Of a stretch of DNA of 13,058 bases, positions 5,482-12,753 are shown one piece after another; position 1 is the first letter of the stretch; every line of letters starts with the position of its first letter. The position numbers were made by a program, and so were the translations under genes. Under the pieces are notes generated by a model. The model was given only the letters and a program-made list of their open reading frames with translations. It was not told the DNA's origin and ran no database searches. The stretch comes from SIG454 sp045578465 (GTDB lineage: Bacteria > Bacillota > Clostridia > Monoglobales > Monoglobaceae): positions 1 through 13,058 of the forward strand of contig JAZNKJ010000050.1 in NCBI GenBank assembly GCA_045578465.1, written 5' to 3'.

Positions 5482-6391
5482 TTGTTACATTTGAATAATA
5501 GTGTAAAAGAATTTCTGTATAGTTTTTCCCCTCTTTTGCCATCATATTGGCGCCGTATTGGCTCATTCCAACCCCGTGACCTTTGCCTGTTGTGGTAAAA
5601 GTTATGGCGCTGTCTGAAAGAGACACTTCAAAGTTTGCAGAATTTAAACCGAAAAGGCTCCTGATTTCCACCCCCGAAAAAGTCTTGTCCCCGATTTTGA
5701 TGGTCTTAACGGAGCCTCCCTGAGTTCTGATGGTTTCGCCGAGAGTTAAGTTTTCCACTCCCAAAGTTGATTTCGCCTCAGAGACGGGGAAGGAAACCGT
5801 TTCCGAAAGCCCCTCGTATGTAAGGTCGGCACTACTGTCAACGGAGACTAGATAAGGAACATCTCCGCCCCAGACATCTTTTGCGTTTTCGGTCTTTCCG
5901 CTGCTCACGGCATAAAAACAAGCCACAGCAATCTCGTCGTTATAGGAAAGATATTCTCCTTGGGTTTCTCTGACGGCGGAGCTTATTTTTTCAAGATATT
6001 CCTCCCCCTTGTCGCCCCAATTTTCCATAGCCTCGGCAGAGGAAATATAGGCCTTGCAATGAGATGGGTTTGTGCAAACATCGGCATCGGGATGATCGGG
6101 GTTTCCTTTCCCCTTGCGACTTAAAATATAGCTCCTGGCCGCAACGGATTGAGCTTTAAGAGCCTCAATTTCATAGGAGGCAGGCATCTCGGCAGAGACA
6201 ACCCCAACAAGATATTCTTCTAAATTTTCCTCGCTTATCTTGTCCGTTTTTTCATTATAAACAAGGATGTTTATATTGCTTCTGGGCGCAGACGAGCTCT
6301 TCCCCGAAACCGTAGGAGCAAAAAGTGCCAGAAGGGGAAGCAGACAGGGGGATAAAATTGTTATAAGATAAAGTAAAAAGTATTTTTTCAT
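5459..6391 (-). CDS. spoIID: Stage II sporulation protein D (septal peptidoglycan lytic transglycosylase)
   Basis: A 310-residue SpoIID, the mother-cell lytic transglycosylase that with SpoIIM and SpoIIP remodels septal peptidoglycan to drive engulfment. An N-terminal signal anchor spans about 4-26. The SpoIID/LytB domain holds the catalytic Glu at 68 (GVVSAEMPASYEIEALKAQ). It also has a zinc-site pattern H100-x5-C106-x4-H111-C112, matching as I recall the ligand spacing in the C. difficile protein. ACFYAVSSGKTE carries Tyr160 where many homologues have His. The closing signature GKGHGVGMSQYGA spans 269-281. No Shine-Dalgarno site precedes ATG, and an upstream in-frame TAG (6403-6401) excludes a longer protein. 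Sigma-E-like elements lie directly upstream. The rest of the engulfment complex is not in this window. Confidence 0.95.
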   Translation of the reverse strand: MKKYFLLYLITILSPCLLPLLALFAPTVSGKSSSAPRSNINILVYNEKTDKISEENLEEYLVGVVSAEMPASYEIEALKAQSVAARSYILSRKGKGNPDHPDADVCTNPSHCKAYISSAEAMENWGDKGEEYLEKISSAVRETQGEYLSYNDEIAVACFYAVSSGKTENAKDVWGGDVPYLVSVDSSADLTYEGLSETVSFPVSEAKSTLGVENLTLGETIRTQGGSVKTIKIGDKTFSGVEIRSLFGLNSANFEVSLSDSAITFTTTGKGHGVGMSQYGANMMAKEGKNYTEILLHYYSNVTIEKGAEI

Positions 6392-6397
6392 ATTAAA

Positions 6398-6425
6398 ATA
6401 CTATGAGAAATAAATTTAAATATGA
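6398..6425 (-). promoter_or_regulatory. Possible sigma-E promoter of spoIID
   Basis: On the minus strand TCATATT (6425-6419) fits the sigma-E -35 consensus KMATATT, and CATAGTAT (6405-6398) resembles the -10 CATACANT. The spacer is 13 bases, slightly shorter than the usual 14-15. The -10 is so near ATG 6391 that the transcript would have almost no leader. Tentative. Confidence 0.35.
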
Positions 6426-6454
6426 TTGAAAAGTTTCACTTTTTATGGTATACT
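6426..6454 (+). promoter_or_regulatory. Sigma-A-type promoter of the aldose epimerase gene
   Basis: TTGAAA (6426-6431) and TATACT (6449-6454) with a 17-base spacer, ahead of a GAGG site (6471-6474) and ATG 6483. It is divergent from spoIID and overlaps its candidate promoter by one base pair position range at 6426. Confidence 0.75.
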
Positions 6455-6482
6455 TTAAAAAAAGAGAAAAGAGGTTTTTCTT

Positions 6483-7340
6483 ATGGCGATTATAACAATT
6501 AAGAATGAATGTTTAACAGCGAAAATAAAGAGCCTTGGGGCAGAGCTTACCTCCGTTACGGACAATGACGGAAAGGAATATATCTGGTGTGGAGACGGCG
6601 AGTGGTGGGACGGTCAGGCACCTGTTCTTTTTCCGATTGTCGGACGCCTTAAAAACGGCAGATATACATATAAAGGAAAGACTTACGAAATGAAGGCTCA
6701 CGGCTTTGCAAGGGAAACGGAGTTTTCCGTTGAAGAGCAGAGTGAGAATAGCGTAACCTTTATGATTTCTTCAAATGAGGAAACTTTAAAGCAGTATCCG
6801 TTTTTGTTTGAATTCCGCGTAAGATTTACTCTTGAAGGCAAAAAACTTATCGTTTCCTATATAACCGACAATAAGGGCGAGGGGGAAATGCTCTATAATG
6901 TAGGCTCCCACGAGGCATATAATATAGACGGAATCGACAATTACAGTCTGGTTTTAGATGAAGCTGAAACCCTTGACCGTTTTGAAGTTGAGCCAAACGG
7001 AATTATCTGCGAAAAGGGAATTCCGTGTTTCAAAAACTCCCGTGAACTTAAACTTAAAGATGATTTCTTCACAGTTGACGCCATTATCCTTTTTGATATA
7101 AAATCCACAGGCATTGCCCTTCGCGATGACAGAGACGGCAGCCAGATTCATGTTGACTTTAAGGGGAACAACTCTATTTTGATTTGGAGAAAACCAGGTG
7201 CTCCCCTGGCCTGCATCGAAGCCTGGGCAGGGGCTCCTGATGTTCCCTGGGACAAGACGGATAATTTCGAGGAGAAATACCGTATGAAGTTCTTACCCGC
7301 AGGGGAAAGAGAGACCATAGCCCACACTATCTCATTTTAG
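6483..7340 (+). CDS. Aldose 1-epimerase family protein (LacX type)
   Basis: A 285-residue beta-sandwich protein of the aldose 1-epimerase superfamily, LacX-like branch, predicted to interconvert anomers of an aldose or sugar phosphate in the cytoplasm. The expected acid-base residues are visible: H73 in KAHGFARE, H143 in NVGSHEAYN and E246 in LACIEAWAG. Substrate-binding R55 lies in LFPIVGRLKNGRY, and the PDVPWDK stretch near the C terminus is typical of the branch. GAGG (6471-6474) is 8 bases before ATG and the gene has its own promoter. No sugar transport or kinase gene lies beside it, so the substrate cannot be inferred from context. No terminator is seen before the rpsF promoter 10 bases after its stop. 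Confidence 0.9.
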   Translation: MAIITIKNECLTAKIKSLGAELTSVTDNDGKEYIWCGDGEWWDGQAPVLFPIVGRLKNGRYTYKGKTYEMKAHGFARETEFSVEEQSENSVTFMISSNEETLKQYPFLFEFRVRFTLEGKKLIVSYITDNKGEGEMLYNVGSHEAYNIDGIDNYSLVLDEAETLDRFEVEPNGIICEKGIPCFKNSRELKLKDDFFTVDAIILFDIKSTGIALRDDRDGSQIHVDFKGNNSILIWRKPGAPLACIEAWAGAPDVPWDKTDNFEEKYRMKFLPAGERETIAHTISF

Positions 7341-7349
7341 GGAAAAACC

Positions 7350-7378
7350 TTGACAAAAAATTCAAGTTGTGATATAAT
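7350..7378 (+). promoter_or_regulatory. Sigma-A-type promoter of rpsF-ssb-rpsR
   Basis: Perfect TTGACA (7350-7355) and perfect TATAAT (7373-7378) with a 17-base spacer. The expected start is near 7385, giving a leader of about 68 bases before rpsF. This is the strength expected for a ribosomal protein operon. Confidence 0.92.
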
Positions 7379-7384
7379 TTGATG

Positions 7385-7446
7385 GTTACGAAAGTACAAT
7401 CCTTACTCTCGGGGAAATTCGAGAGTCAAAAGTCCACGAGGAGGTG
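7385..7446 (+). promoter_or_regulatory. Structured rpsF leader, candidate S6:S18 autoregulatory element
   Basis: The untranslated leader holds a small GAAA-capped hairpin (TAC 7387-7389 / GTA 7394-7396) and a 7-bp stem ACTCTCG (7405-7411) / CGAGAGT (7420-7426) with an 8-base loop, followed by the GAGGAGGTGA ribosome binding site (7437-7446). rpsF operons in many bacteria carry an S6:S18-binding leader that mimics 16S rRNA. The position and fold fit, but I cannot confirm the consensus. Confidence 0.45.
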
Positions 7447-7452
7447 AAATAA

Positions 7453-7752
7453 ATGGTTGAAGTTATCAATAAATACGAAACTATTTTCGTTATTGACGGC
7501 AGAAAAACTGAGGAAGAAACAGTTGCTTTGGTTGATAAGTTTAAATCATTAATAGAAGCCAACGGTACTATCGAATCTGTTGATGAATGGGGCAAGAGAA
7601 GACTTGCTTACGAAATCAAGGATGCGGTTGATGGCTACTATGTTTTGGTTAACTTCAGCGCAAAGGCTGATTTCCCACAGGAACTCGAAAGAGTTTTCCG
7701 TATTACAGACGGTATTTTAAGACAAATCACAATCAGAAAAGACGAAGAATAA
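7453..7752 (+). CDS. rpsF: 30S ribosomal protein S6
   Basis: A 99-residue S6, which binds the central domain of 16S rRNA together with S18. Typical signatures are NKYETIFVIDGRKTEEE at the start, SVDEWGKRRLAYEIKDAVDGYYVLVNF in the middle, and the closing ELERVFRITDGILRQITIRKDE. Length is normal for the family. The ribosome binding site GAGGAGGTGA lies 6 bases before ATG. First gene of the classical rpsF-ssb-rpsR operon, with a perfect sigma-A promoter. Confidence 0.99.
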   Translation: MVEVINKYETIFVIDGRKTEEETVALVDKFKSLIEANGTIESVDEWGKRRLAYEIKDAVDGYYVLVNFSAKADFPQELERVFRITDGILRQITIRKDEE

Positions 7753-7766
7753 TTCGCGTAAGCGAA
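7753..7766 (+). other. GNRA-capped hairpin between rpsF and ssb
   Basis: Directly after the rpsF stop, TTCGC (7753-7757) and GCGAA (7762-7766) pair around a GTAA tetraloop of the GNRA class. There is no T-run, so it is not a terminator. It may adjust relative mRNA stability or translation of rpsF and ssb. Confidence 0.45.
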
Positions 7767-7783
7767 GATAGGTAGGAATTGCT

Positions 7784-8209
7784 ATGATTAACAAAGCGAT
7801 TTTAATGGGCAGACTTACAAGAGACCCGGAACTCAGACATACTAATTCAGGAACACCTGTTTGCAGTTTCTCTATCGCTATTAACAATGGCTATGGCGAA
7901 AACGCACAGACAGACTATGTTAACTGTGTTGCCTGGAATAAAACTGCCGAATTTGTAAGCAAATACTTTGCAAAGGGCAGAATGATTATCGTTACAGGCA
8001 GAATCAGTTCAAGAAGCTGGGAAGGTTCTGACGGTAAGAAGAACTATGTGACTGAGGTTGTGGCAAACGAAGTTGCTTTCGGCGAAAGCAAAAGAGATGG
8101 TGGAGATTATTCTTCTCAGGGTGCAGCTGCTCCTGAAAGTATTCCATCTATGCCTATGGAAGATGGCGGTTTCTCACCGCTTGATACTGACGACGATTTG
8201 CCGTTCTAA
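7784..8209 (+). CDS. ssb: Single-stranded DNA-binding protein
   Basis: A 141-residue SSB that coats single-stranded DNA in replication, repair and recombination. The OB fold occupies about 1-105 (MINKAILMGRLTRDPELRHTN..., VNCVAWNKTAEFVSKYFAKGRMIIVTGRI, YVTEVVANEVAF). A short Gly/Ser/Pro-rich linker leads to the acidic tip DTDDDLPF, the docking site for partner proteins. GGTAGGA (7771-7777) is 6 bases before ATG. Located between rpsF and rpsR, as in most Firmicutes. Confidence 0.99.
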   Translation: MINKAILMGRLTRDPELRHTNSGTPVCSFSIAINNGYGENAQTDYVNCVAWNKTAEFVSKYFAKGRMIIVTGRISSRSWEGSDGKKNYVTEVVANEVAFGESKRDGGDYSSQGAAAPESIPSMPMEDGGFSPLDTDDDLPF

Positions 8210-8237
8210 GATTTAACGAAAAAGGAGGTATTCTGAT

Positions 8238-8486
8238 ATGCCAGAAAAGGAAAAAATGGACAGAGGCCACATGAGAAGACCTAAGAGAAAAGCATGTGCG
8301 TTCTGTGTTGATAAAGTTGAACACATCGATTATAAGGATGTTGCAAAACTCAGAAGATATGTAACTGAAAGAGCTAAAATTCTTCCTAGAAGAATCAGCG
8401 GTTGCTGTGCAAAGCACCAGAGACAGCTTACAGTTGCAATTAAGAGAGCAAGATATATTGCGCTTTTACCATATTCTGCTGACTAA
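8238..8486 (+). CDS. rpsR: 30S ribosomal protein S18
   Basis: An 82-residue S18, the partner of S6 in the small subunit platform. The core KDVAKLRRYVTERAKILPRRISG and AKHQRQLTVAIKRARYIALLPY are diagnostic. It has C20-x2-C23 near the N terminus and C57-x2-H60 in the ISGCCAKHQR segment, so it looks like the zinc-binding (C+) form. A near-perfect AAAGGAGGT (8221-8229) lies 8 bases before ATG. Last gene of the operon, followed by a strong terminator. Confidence 0.99.
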   Translation: MPEKEKMDRGHMRRPKRKACAFCVDKVEHIDYKDVAKLRRYVTERAKILPRRISGCCAKHQRQLTVAIKRARYIALLPYSAD

Positions 8487-8497
8487 GTTAATACAAG

Positions 8498-8528
8498 TGC
8501 CCAAGGCAAATGCCTTGGGCATTTTTTT
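8498..8528 (+). terminator. Intrinsic terminator of rpsF-ssb-rpsR
   Basis: A 10-bp perfect stem (8498-8507 with 8512-8521, TGCCCAAGGC/GCCTTGGGCA) around an AAAT tetraloop, followed by seven T (8522-8528). Confidence 0.95.
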
Positions 8529-8590
8529 GTGCCTTTACATATTTTTCTTCTATGCAGTAAAAAATAGAAAAAAGAATAAAGGAGAAAAGT

Positions 8591-10252
8591 ATGAGCCTTA
8601 AAGATTTGTTTATATATAAAAGCGACAGGGTTTATAAAGATTTTACCATTGCACCCCCAAAAAGAGAGGATTATAATAACAAAGTCAACAGCTATATAAA
8701 AACGGAAATCAAAGATAAGGAAACCATTCTTTATAAAGAAGGAAAAGTAAGCGAAAAAAATGCGGAAAATTTGGAGTTTATCAAAGATGCCTTTTGCACG
8801 GAGCGGAATTTTGATGTTGTCATAAGAGAGTTTTCCATCCCCTGCATTAAGGGCGAGAGGAAGGGGTTTCTGTGTTTCTATGACGGAATGTCAAACAAAG
8901 AATTTATAAACAGAGATATCTTAGGTGCCCTTTTAAAAAACGCCCAATGCCTTAAAGAGAGGGAAATAGATGAAAATATGGTTTATAAGAGTCTTATTTC
9001 CCAGGCGGCTCTTTCTCAGACTGATGAGATGAGGCAGGTTCTTGAATTTATGGCCTTTGGTAACTGTGGAATTTTCGTTGACGGAATAGGTGTTGCCTTC
9101 GTGGCGGATGTTAAGGGTTGGAGCGGACGAGGGGTAGATAAACCCGTTACAGAGGCAGTTTTGACCGGCCCTCAGGAAGCCTTTACAGAGCAGGTTATGA
9201 CCAACATAAGTCTGGTCCGCAAAATCTTGAAAGATCCCAATTTAATGAGCGAAAACATACAGATAGGAAGCAAAAGTAAAACCCCCTGCGCCCTTATGTA
9301 TTTAAACGGCCTTACCAATTCCTCTCTTGTTGAGGAGGTAAGGAAAAGGCTGAGCGGAATTGGAACGGAATATATTTTTTCCTCTTCTCAGGTGGAAATG
9401 TTTATTGAGGAGAGCGCCCTTTTTCCTCTGCCTCAGGTTTTGAAAACAGAAAGGCCTGACCGAGTGGCGTCATATCTTGCCGAGGGGAAGGTGGCTATAA
9501 TTGTTCAGGGAAGTCCCTTTGCTTTGGTCCTTCCTGCGACCATGCCTGACTTGATTGAGGCAACAGAGGATAACTATGTCAGGACTATTGAAGCGAATTT
9601 TATGCGTGTTGTCCGAATTTTCGGCATATTAATTTCCCTGCTCCTCCCTGGGACATTTGTGGCAATTTCTCTTTACCACCATGAGTCAATCCCGACGGAC
9701 TTGCTATTTGCTATTGAAGCCACGCGAGAGGTAGTCCCTTTCCCTGTGGTAACGGAGCTTCTTTTAATGGAGCTGTCCTTTGAGCTTATAAAAGAGGCGT
9801 CTATACGAATTCCAAGTCCCATAGGGGCAACAATTGGAATAGTGGGCGGTCTTATTTTAGGACAGGCGGCGGTTTCGGCAAATTTAGTCAGCCCGATTTT
9901 AATAATAGTTGTTTCTGTTGCAGGTTTGGGCGCCTTTGCAATTCCCTCGGTGTCACTTTCAAGAGCCATTTCCTTTATGCGCTTTGTCTTTATTGTCTTA
10001 GGTGCTCTTGCAGGATTTTTAGGGTTAGCCTTAGGTCTTGTTATAAGTCTTTCCGCTCTTTCTTCAAGGACTTCCGTTGGAGTTCCTTATCTTGCCCCCA
10101 TAACGCCGAGAGGGAAGCAGGGGATGAGAAGAGCGGTCTTTGTTCCGCCTCTTTGGAAGAGAGAAAAAAGAGCCTCTTTCCTTAAAGCAAAAAGAGAATA
10201 TATGCAGCCTCAAACAAGCAGAAAATGGGCAGAGGAGAGGGAAGTGGAGTAA
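8591..10252 (+). CDS. gerA: Spore germination protein, GerA family A subunit
   Basis: A 553-residue A subunit of a GerA-type germinant receptor in the spore inner membrane. The soluble N-terminal region (about 1-335) includes FDVVIREF, the GRGVDKPVTEAVLTGPQEAFTEQVMTNISLVRK block that defines the family, and RKRLSGIGTEYI. The membrane region (about 338-492) holds about five helices, with the conserved loops SLYHHESIPTDLLFAIEATREVVPFPVV, ELIKEASIRIPSPIGATIGIVGGLILGQAAV and FAIPSVSLSRAI. A basic tail with TPRGKQGMRR follows. GGAG (8580-8583) is 7 bases before ATG. No clear sigma-G promoter can be read in 8529-8590. Its stop overlaps the start of the B-subunit gene. The nutrient recognised cannot be told from sequence. 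Confidence 0.96.
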   Translation: MSLKDLFIYKSDRVYKDFTIAPPKREDYNNKVNSYIKTEIKDKETILYKEGKVSEKNAENLEFIKDAFCTERNFDVVIREFSIPCIKGERKGFLCFYDGMSNKEFINRDILGALLKNAQCLKEREIDENMVYKSLISQAALSQTDEMRQVLEFMAFGNCGIFVDGIGVAFVADVKGWSGRGVDKPVTEAVLTGPQEAFTEQVMTNISLVRKILKDPNLMSENIQIGSKSKTPCALMYLNGLTNSSLVEEVRKRLSGIGTEYIFSSSQVEMFIEESALFPLPQVLKTERPDRVASYLAEGKVAIIVQGSPFALVLPATMPDLIEATEDNYVRTIEANFMRVVRIFGILISLLLPGTFVAISLYHHESIPTDLLFAIEATREVVPFPVVTELLLMELSFELIKEASIRIPSPIGATIGIVGGLILGQAAVSANLVSPILIIVVSVAGLGAFAIPSVSLSRAISFMRFVFIVLGALAGFLGLALGLVISLSALSSRTSVGVPYLAPITPRGKQGMRRAVFVPPLWKREKRASFLKAKREYMQPQTSRKWAEEREVE

Positions 10253-11337
10253 TGCAGGAGAAATACTATTTAAGAAAATGGGAGCTTTCCCTTATTGTGA
10301 TTAACCTTTCGGTGTATAGAATTTTCACGGGCTATGCCAAAATCTTTTCGGATGTTTCAGGCCCCTCGGCGCCCATCACTGCCCTTTTTTCAGGGGTGGT
10401 GGCCTGGCTTATTATCTGGGGGTTTTTGAAACTATATGAGAAAAATGAAAACAAAACAATTGTTAATATGGCAACGGATTGCTTTGGAGAAGCAGGGGGC
10501 AGAGCGGTTTTTATTATTCTTGCGCTCTATCTTTTGTTTTCCTCATCCCTTACTCTAAGGGAGACGGGGGAGCTTATCTCCGCTGTGTCTTTCCCAACGG
10601 CGCCTATTATATTTATACTTTTAATCGTAGTCTTGGGGGCGGTGGTTTGCTGTGCTCAGGGGTTTAACGCAATTGCAAATTGCCATAGCGTAATTATTCC
10701 CATTACTTTGATTATAGGCGGAGCGATTCTTATTATGAGCTTTTCAAAAGGAGAGGCAGGCTATCTTACCCCATATCTTGGATATGGAATAGAAAATACA
10801 TTTATAAAAGGTCTTTCTTCCATTGGACTTTACAGCGACCTTATAATTCTTTTTATGCTTTTCCCTTTTACGAAAGGAAAGGCAAGTTATAAAAGGACGG
10901 CTCTCTGGTCCATCGGGGCAGGAGTTTTAATAAACACTCTTGTTATACTAGGGTTTACTATGATTGCCCCATATGCCGTGGCAGATACCATAAGCCATCC
11001 CTTTATGCAACTTGTTAAATTATTTTCGGCAGGACGGTTTTTTCAGAGAATTGACGGGTATTTTATGTATGCAATTGCGGGATGCGGAATACTTTCCCTT
11101 GCAAGAAATATATTTTTCATTTCCTATGGAGCGAAAGAGGTTTTTTCTCTTCCGAAGACAAGACCGCTTTCATATTCTCTGGGACTTCTGGTTATGTTTT
11201 TATCCCTTCTTCCAAAAAGTCGGGAACGGGCAAACTTCATAGCAGGAGCTTCCCTCTGGCCCTTTATGGGAGCTGTGTTTTTAATAGCTTTGGCGGTGGG
11301 GATAGTTTACGCATTTAAAAGGAGGAAGAAAACTTGA
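10252..11337 (+). CDS. gerB: Spore germination permease, GerB subunit
   Basis: A 361-residue polytopic protein with about ten membrane helices, the B subunit of the receptor and a member of the amino acid-polyamine transporter superfamily (endospore germination permease). In known receptors this subunit holds the nutrient-binding pocket. Family-like stretches are YLRKWELSLIVINLSVYRIF at the start, a long second helix region AVFIILALYLLFSSSLTLRETGELI, and a mid-protein PFTKGKASYKR cytoplasmic loop. ATG 10252 overlaps the gerA stop (TAATG). It was preferred over the in-frame ATG 10225 because the latter lacks a Shine-Dalgarno site, while AGGGA and GGAG lie just before 10252. The arrangement implies translational coupling to gerA. 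Confidence 0.93.
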   Translation: MQEKYYLRKWELSLIVINLSVYRIFTGYAKIFSDVSGPSAPITALFSGVVAWLIIWGFLKLYEKNENKTIVNMATDCFGEAGGRAVFIILALYLLFSSSLTLRETGELISAVSFPTAPIIFILLIVVLGAVVCCAQGFNAIANCHSVIIPITLIIGGAILIMSFSKGEAGYLTPYLGYGIENTFIKGLSSIGLYSDLIILFMLFPFTKGKASYKRTALWSIGAGVLINTLVILGFTMIAPYAVADTISHPFMQLVKLFSAGRFFQRIDGYFMYAIAGCGILSLARNIFFISYGAKEVFSLPKTRPLSYSLGLLVMFLSLLPKSRERANFIAGASLWPFMGAVFLIALAVGIVYAFKRRKKT

Positions 11338-12476
11338 AAAAACTAATTTGTATTTTTCTTGTAGCTTTAAGCTCTCTCTCCCTTTGCAGTTGCTATGATA
11401 ATCAGGAGATTGATACGACAGCATATGTTATTGCGCTTGGAATTGATAAGGCAGAGGAGAGCTATAACTATACCTTTCAGTTTTCCTCTCCTCTTGCTAT
11501 GGGCGGTGGCGGAGAGATAACCGATACGGGGGATGGGGAAGAAAATACACGAGTTGAAAATATAGTTATCGGAGCGGAGAATTTATACGAGGCGAGAGAA
11601 ATAGTCAACAATTTTTTAAGCAAGAAAATAAACCTCTCCCATCTTAAAATGATTGCCATTTCAGAGGATACTGCCAAAGAGGGTCTTTCTCATCATATGG
11701 CCTTTCTTCTTAGGGAAAGAGAGGTCCGTCCTAATACAGGGATGTGCATAACGAAAGGCGGAGCGGAAGATTTTTTAAGGGGAGTAAACCCGTCCTTAGA
11801 GGCAAACACCGCTGAATATTATGAGCTGGTCTTTGAAAACGGAGCGGTCTTAACAGCCCCTAAAAAGCTCTGGGAGTTCGTCAATGAGTCGGAAACTTTT
11901 GGGACGGTGCTTCCTATGGGAAGAGTAGGGGAAAGCGAAAAAAGCGCAGACTTTAAAAAAGAAGAAATCAAGCGAGTGTCAAGCTCAAAATCAGAGTTTT
12001 CGGGTCTGTGTATGATAAAAGATTATACAGCCGTGGGAGAATTATCTCCTGAGAAAAGTAAAATTTACGGTCTTATAACAGGAGAAATTCCTGAGGCGGA
12101 AATAGGGATAGAAAAAAACGGCAAAGTCCACTCCGTTAGGCTTACCCCGAAAGGAAGAAATAAAATTTCAGTAAGGGAAAGTGAGGAAGACAGGACTGCC
12201 GTAATGCGAATGACTTTTTCTGCTGAGGTAACTCTGTCGGGAGGAGAAATCCGCGAAAAAGACATTGAAGAATATTTAAATAAAGAGGCCTATGCCGTGT
12301 TTTTGGAAGTTCAAAAAGCAAACTGCGATATTTTCGGGATTGGAAATTATGTCAGAGGAAAATGCAAAACAGTAGAAGAATGGGAAGAAATTAAATGGGA
12401 CAAAGCTTTCTCGAAAATATATTTCCTTCCTGAAATTAAAACAGAAATAAAACGAACACAAATCGGAACAGTTTAA
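11334..12476 (+). CDS. gerC: Spore germination lipoprotein, GerC subunit
   Basis: A 380-residue Ger(x)C lipoprotein, the C subunit of the receptor, anchored on the outer face of the spore inner membrane. A short signal peptide ends in LCSC with lipidated C20, followed by the family-typical YDNQEIDTTAYVIALGIDK. The middle carries INLSHLKMIAIS and REREVRPNTGMCITKG, and the C-terminal third ends in the expected helical IEEYLNKEAYAVFLEVQKANCDIFGIG and the WDKAFSKIYF motif. The start is TTG 11334, overlapping the gerB stop (TTGA), with GGAGG (11321-11325) 8 bases upstream. A 57-residue membrane protein follows after 13 bases. Confidence 0.94.
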   Translation: MKKLICIFLVALSSLSLCSCYDNQEIDTTAYVIALGIDKAEESYNYTFQFSSPLAMGGGGEITDTGDGEENTRVENIVIGAENLYEAREIVNNFLSKKINLSHLKMIAISEDTAKEGLSHHMAFLLREREVRPNTGMCITKGGAEDFLRGVNPSLEANTAEYYELVFENGAVLTAPKKLWEFVNESETFGTVLPMGRVGESEKSADFKKEEIKRVSSSKSEFSGLCMIKDYTAVGELSPEKSKIYGLITGEIPEAEIGIEKNGKVHSVRLTPKGRNKISVRESEEDRTAVMRMTFSAEVTLSGGEIREKDIEEYLNKEAYAVFLEVQKANCDIFGIGNYVRGKCKTVEEWEEIKWDKAFSKIYFLPEIKTEIKRTQIGTV

Positions 12477-12489
12477 AGGGGAAAAGAAA

Positions 12490-12663
12490 ATGCTTAAAAT
12501 TTTTGTTGGACTTCTGGTTCTTTGGGAAACGGTCTATACGGCTTCTTTTGGGATAGCGCAATTTAGAAATGGGAAGAAAGCAGGGGCGATTTTTGCCATT
12601 TTTTTAGCTTTTTCTATCGTTATTCTTTATTTAAATTATATTTTTGACAAAATTTACCTATAA
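12490..12663 (+). CDS. Small two-helix membrane protein, candidate germinant receptor D subunit
   Basis: A 57-residue ORF that is easily missed: it starts MLKIFVGLLVLWETVYTASF and ends IFDKIYL. Two hydrophobic helices (about 2-22 and 32-52) are joined by a short basic turn FRNGKK. AGGGGAAAAG gives a ribosome binding site before ATG 12490, and the gap to the gerC stop is 13 bases, with no terminator between, so it belongs to the ger operon. Small two-helix D proteins encoded beside GerA-type operons are known in Bacillus (for example GerK- and GerU-linked D proteins) and modulate receptor function. Size, topology and position fit that role; homology itself cannot be shown here. Confidence 0.75.
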   Translation: MLKIFVGLLVLWETVYTASFGIAQFRNGKKAGAIFAIFLAFSIVILYLNYIFDKIYL

Positions 12664-12677
12664 TTTTGGAAAAATCA

Positions 12678-12706
12678 TTGACAATATTTTACAATTATGG
12701 TATAAT
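12678..12706 (+). promoter_or_regulatory. Sigma-A-type promoter of the AbrB-family gene
   Basis: Perfect TTGACA (12678-12683) and perfect TATAAT (12701-12706) with a 17-base spacer. The surrounding 12664-12753 is extremely AT-rich, which would suit AbrB-type autoregulation, though no operator is defined. Confidence 0.92.
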
Positions 12707-12753
12707 TTCCCTATAATAAAATAAAAAAATCTTTTTGAAAAGGGAGAAGAAAA

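Noticed and set aside
8529..8590. Sigma-G promoter for the ger operon
   Set aside because: A near match to an ATATT-type -35 exists but no -10 resembling CATACTA or CATACANT is found at a suitable distance.
10225..10251. Upstream ATG 10225 as the gerB start
   Set aside because: No ribosome binding site precedes it and the added residues MGRGEGSGV are unlike the family N terminus; ATG 10252 overlaps the gerA stop in the usual coupled way.
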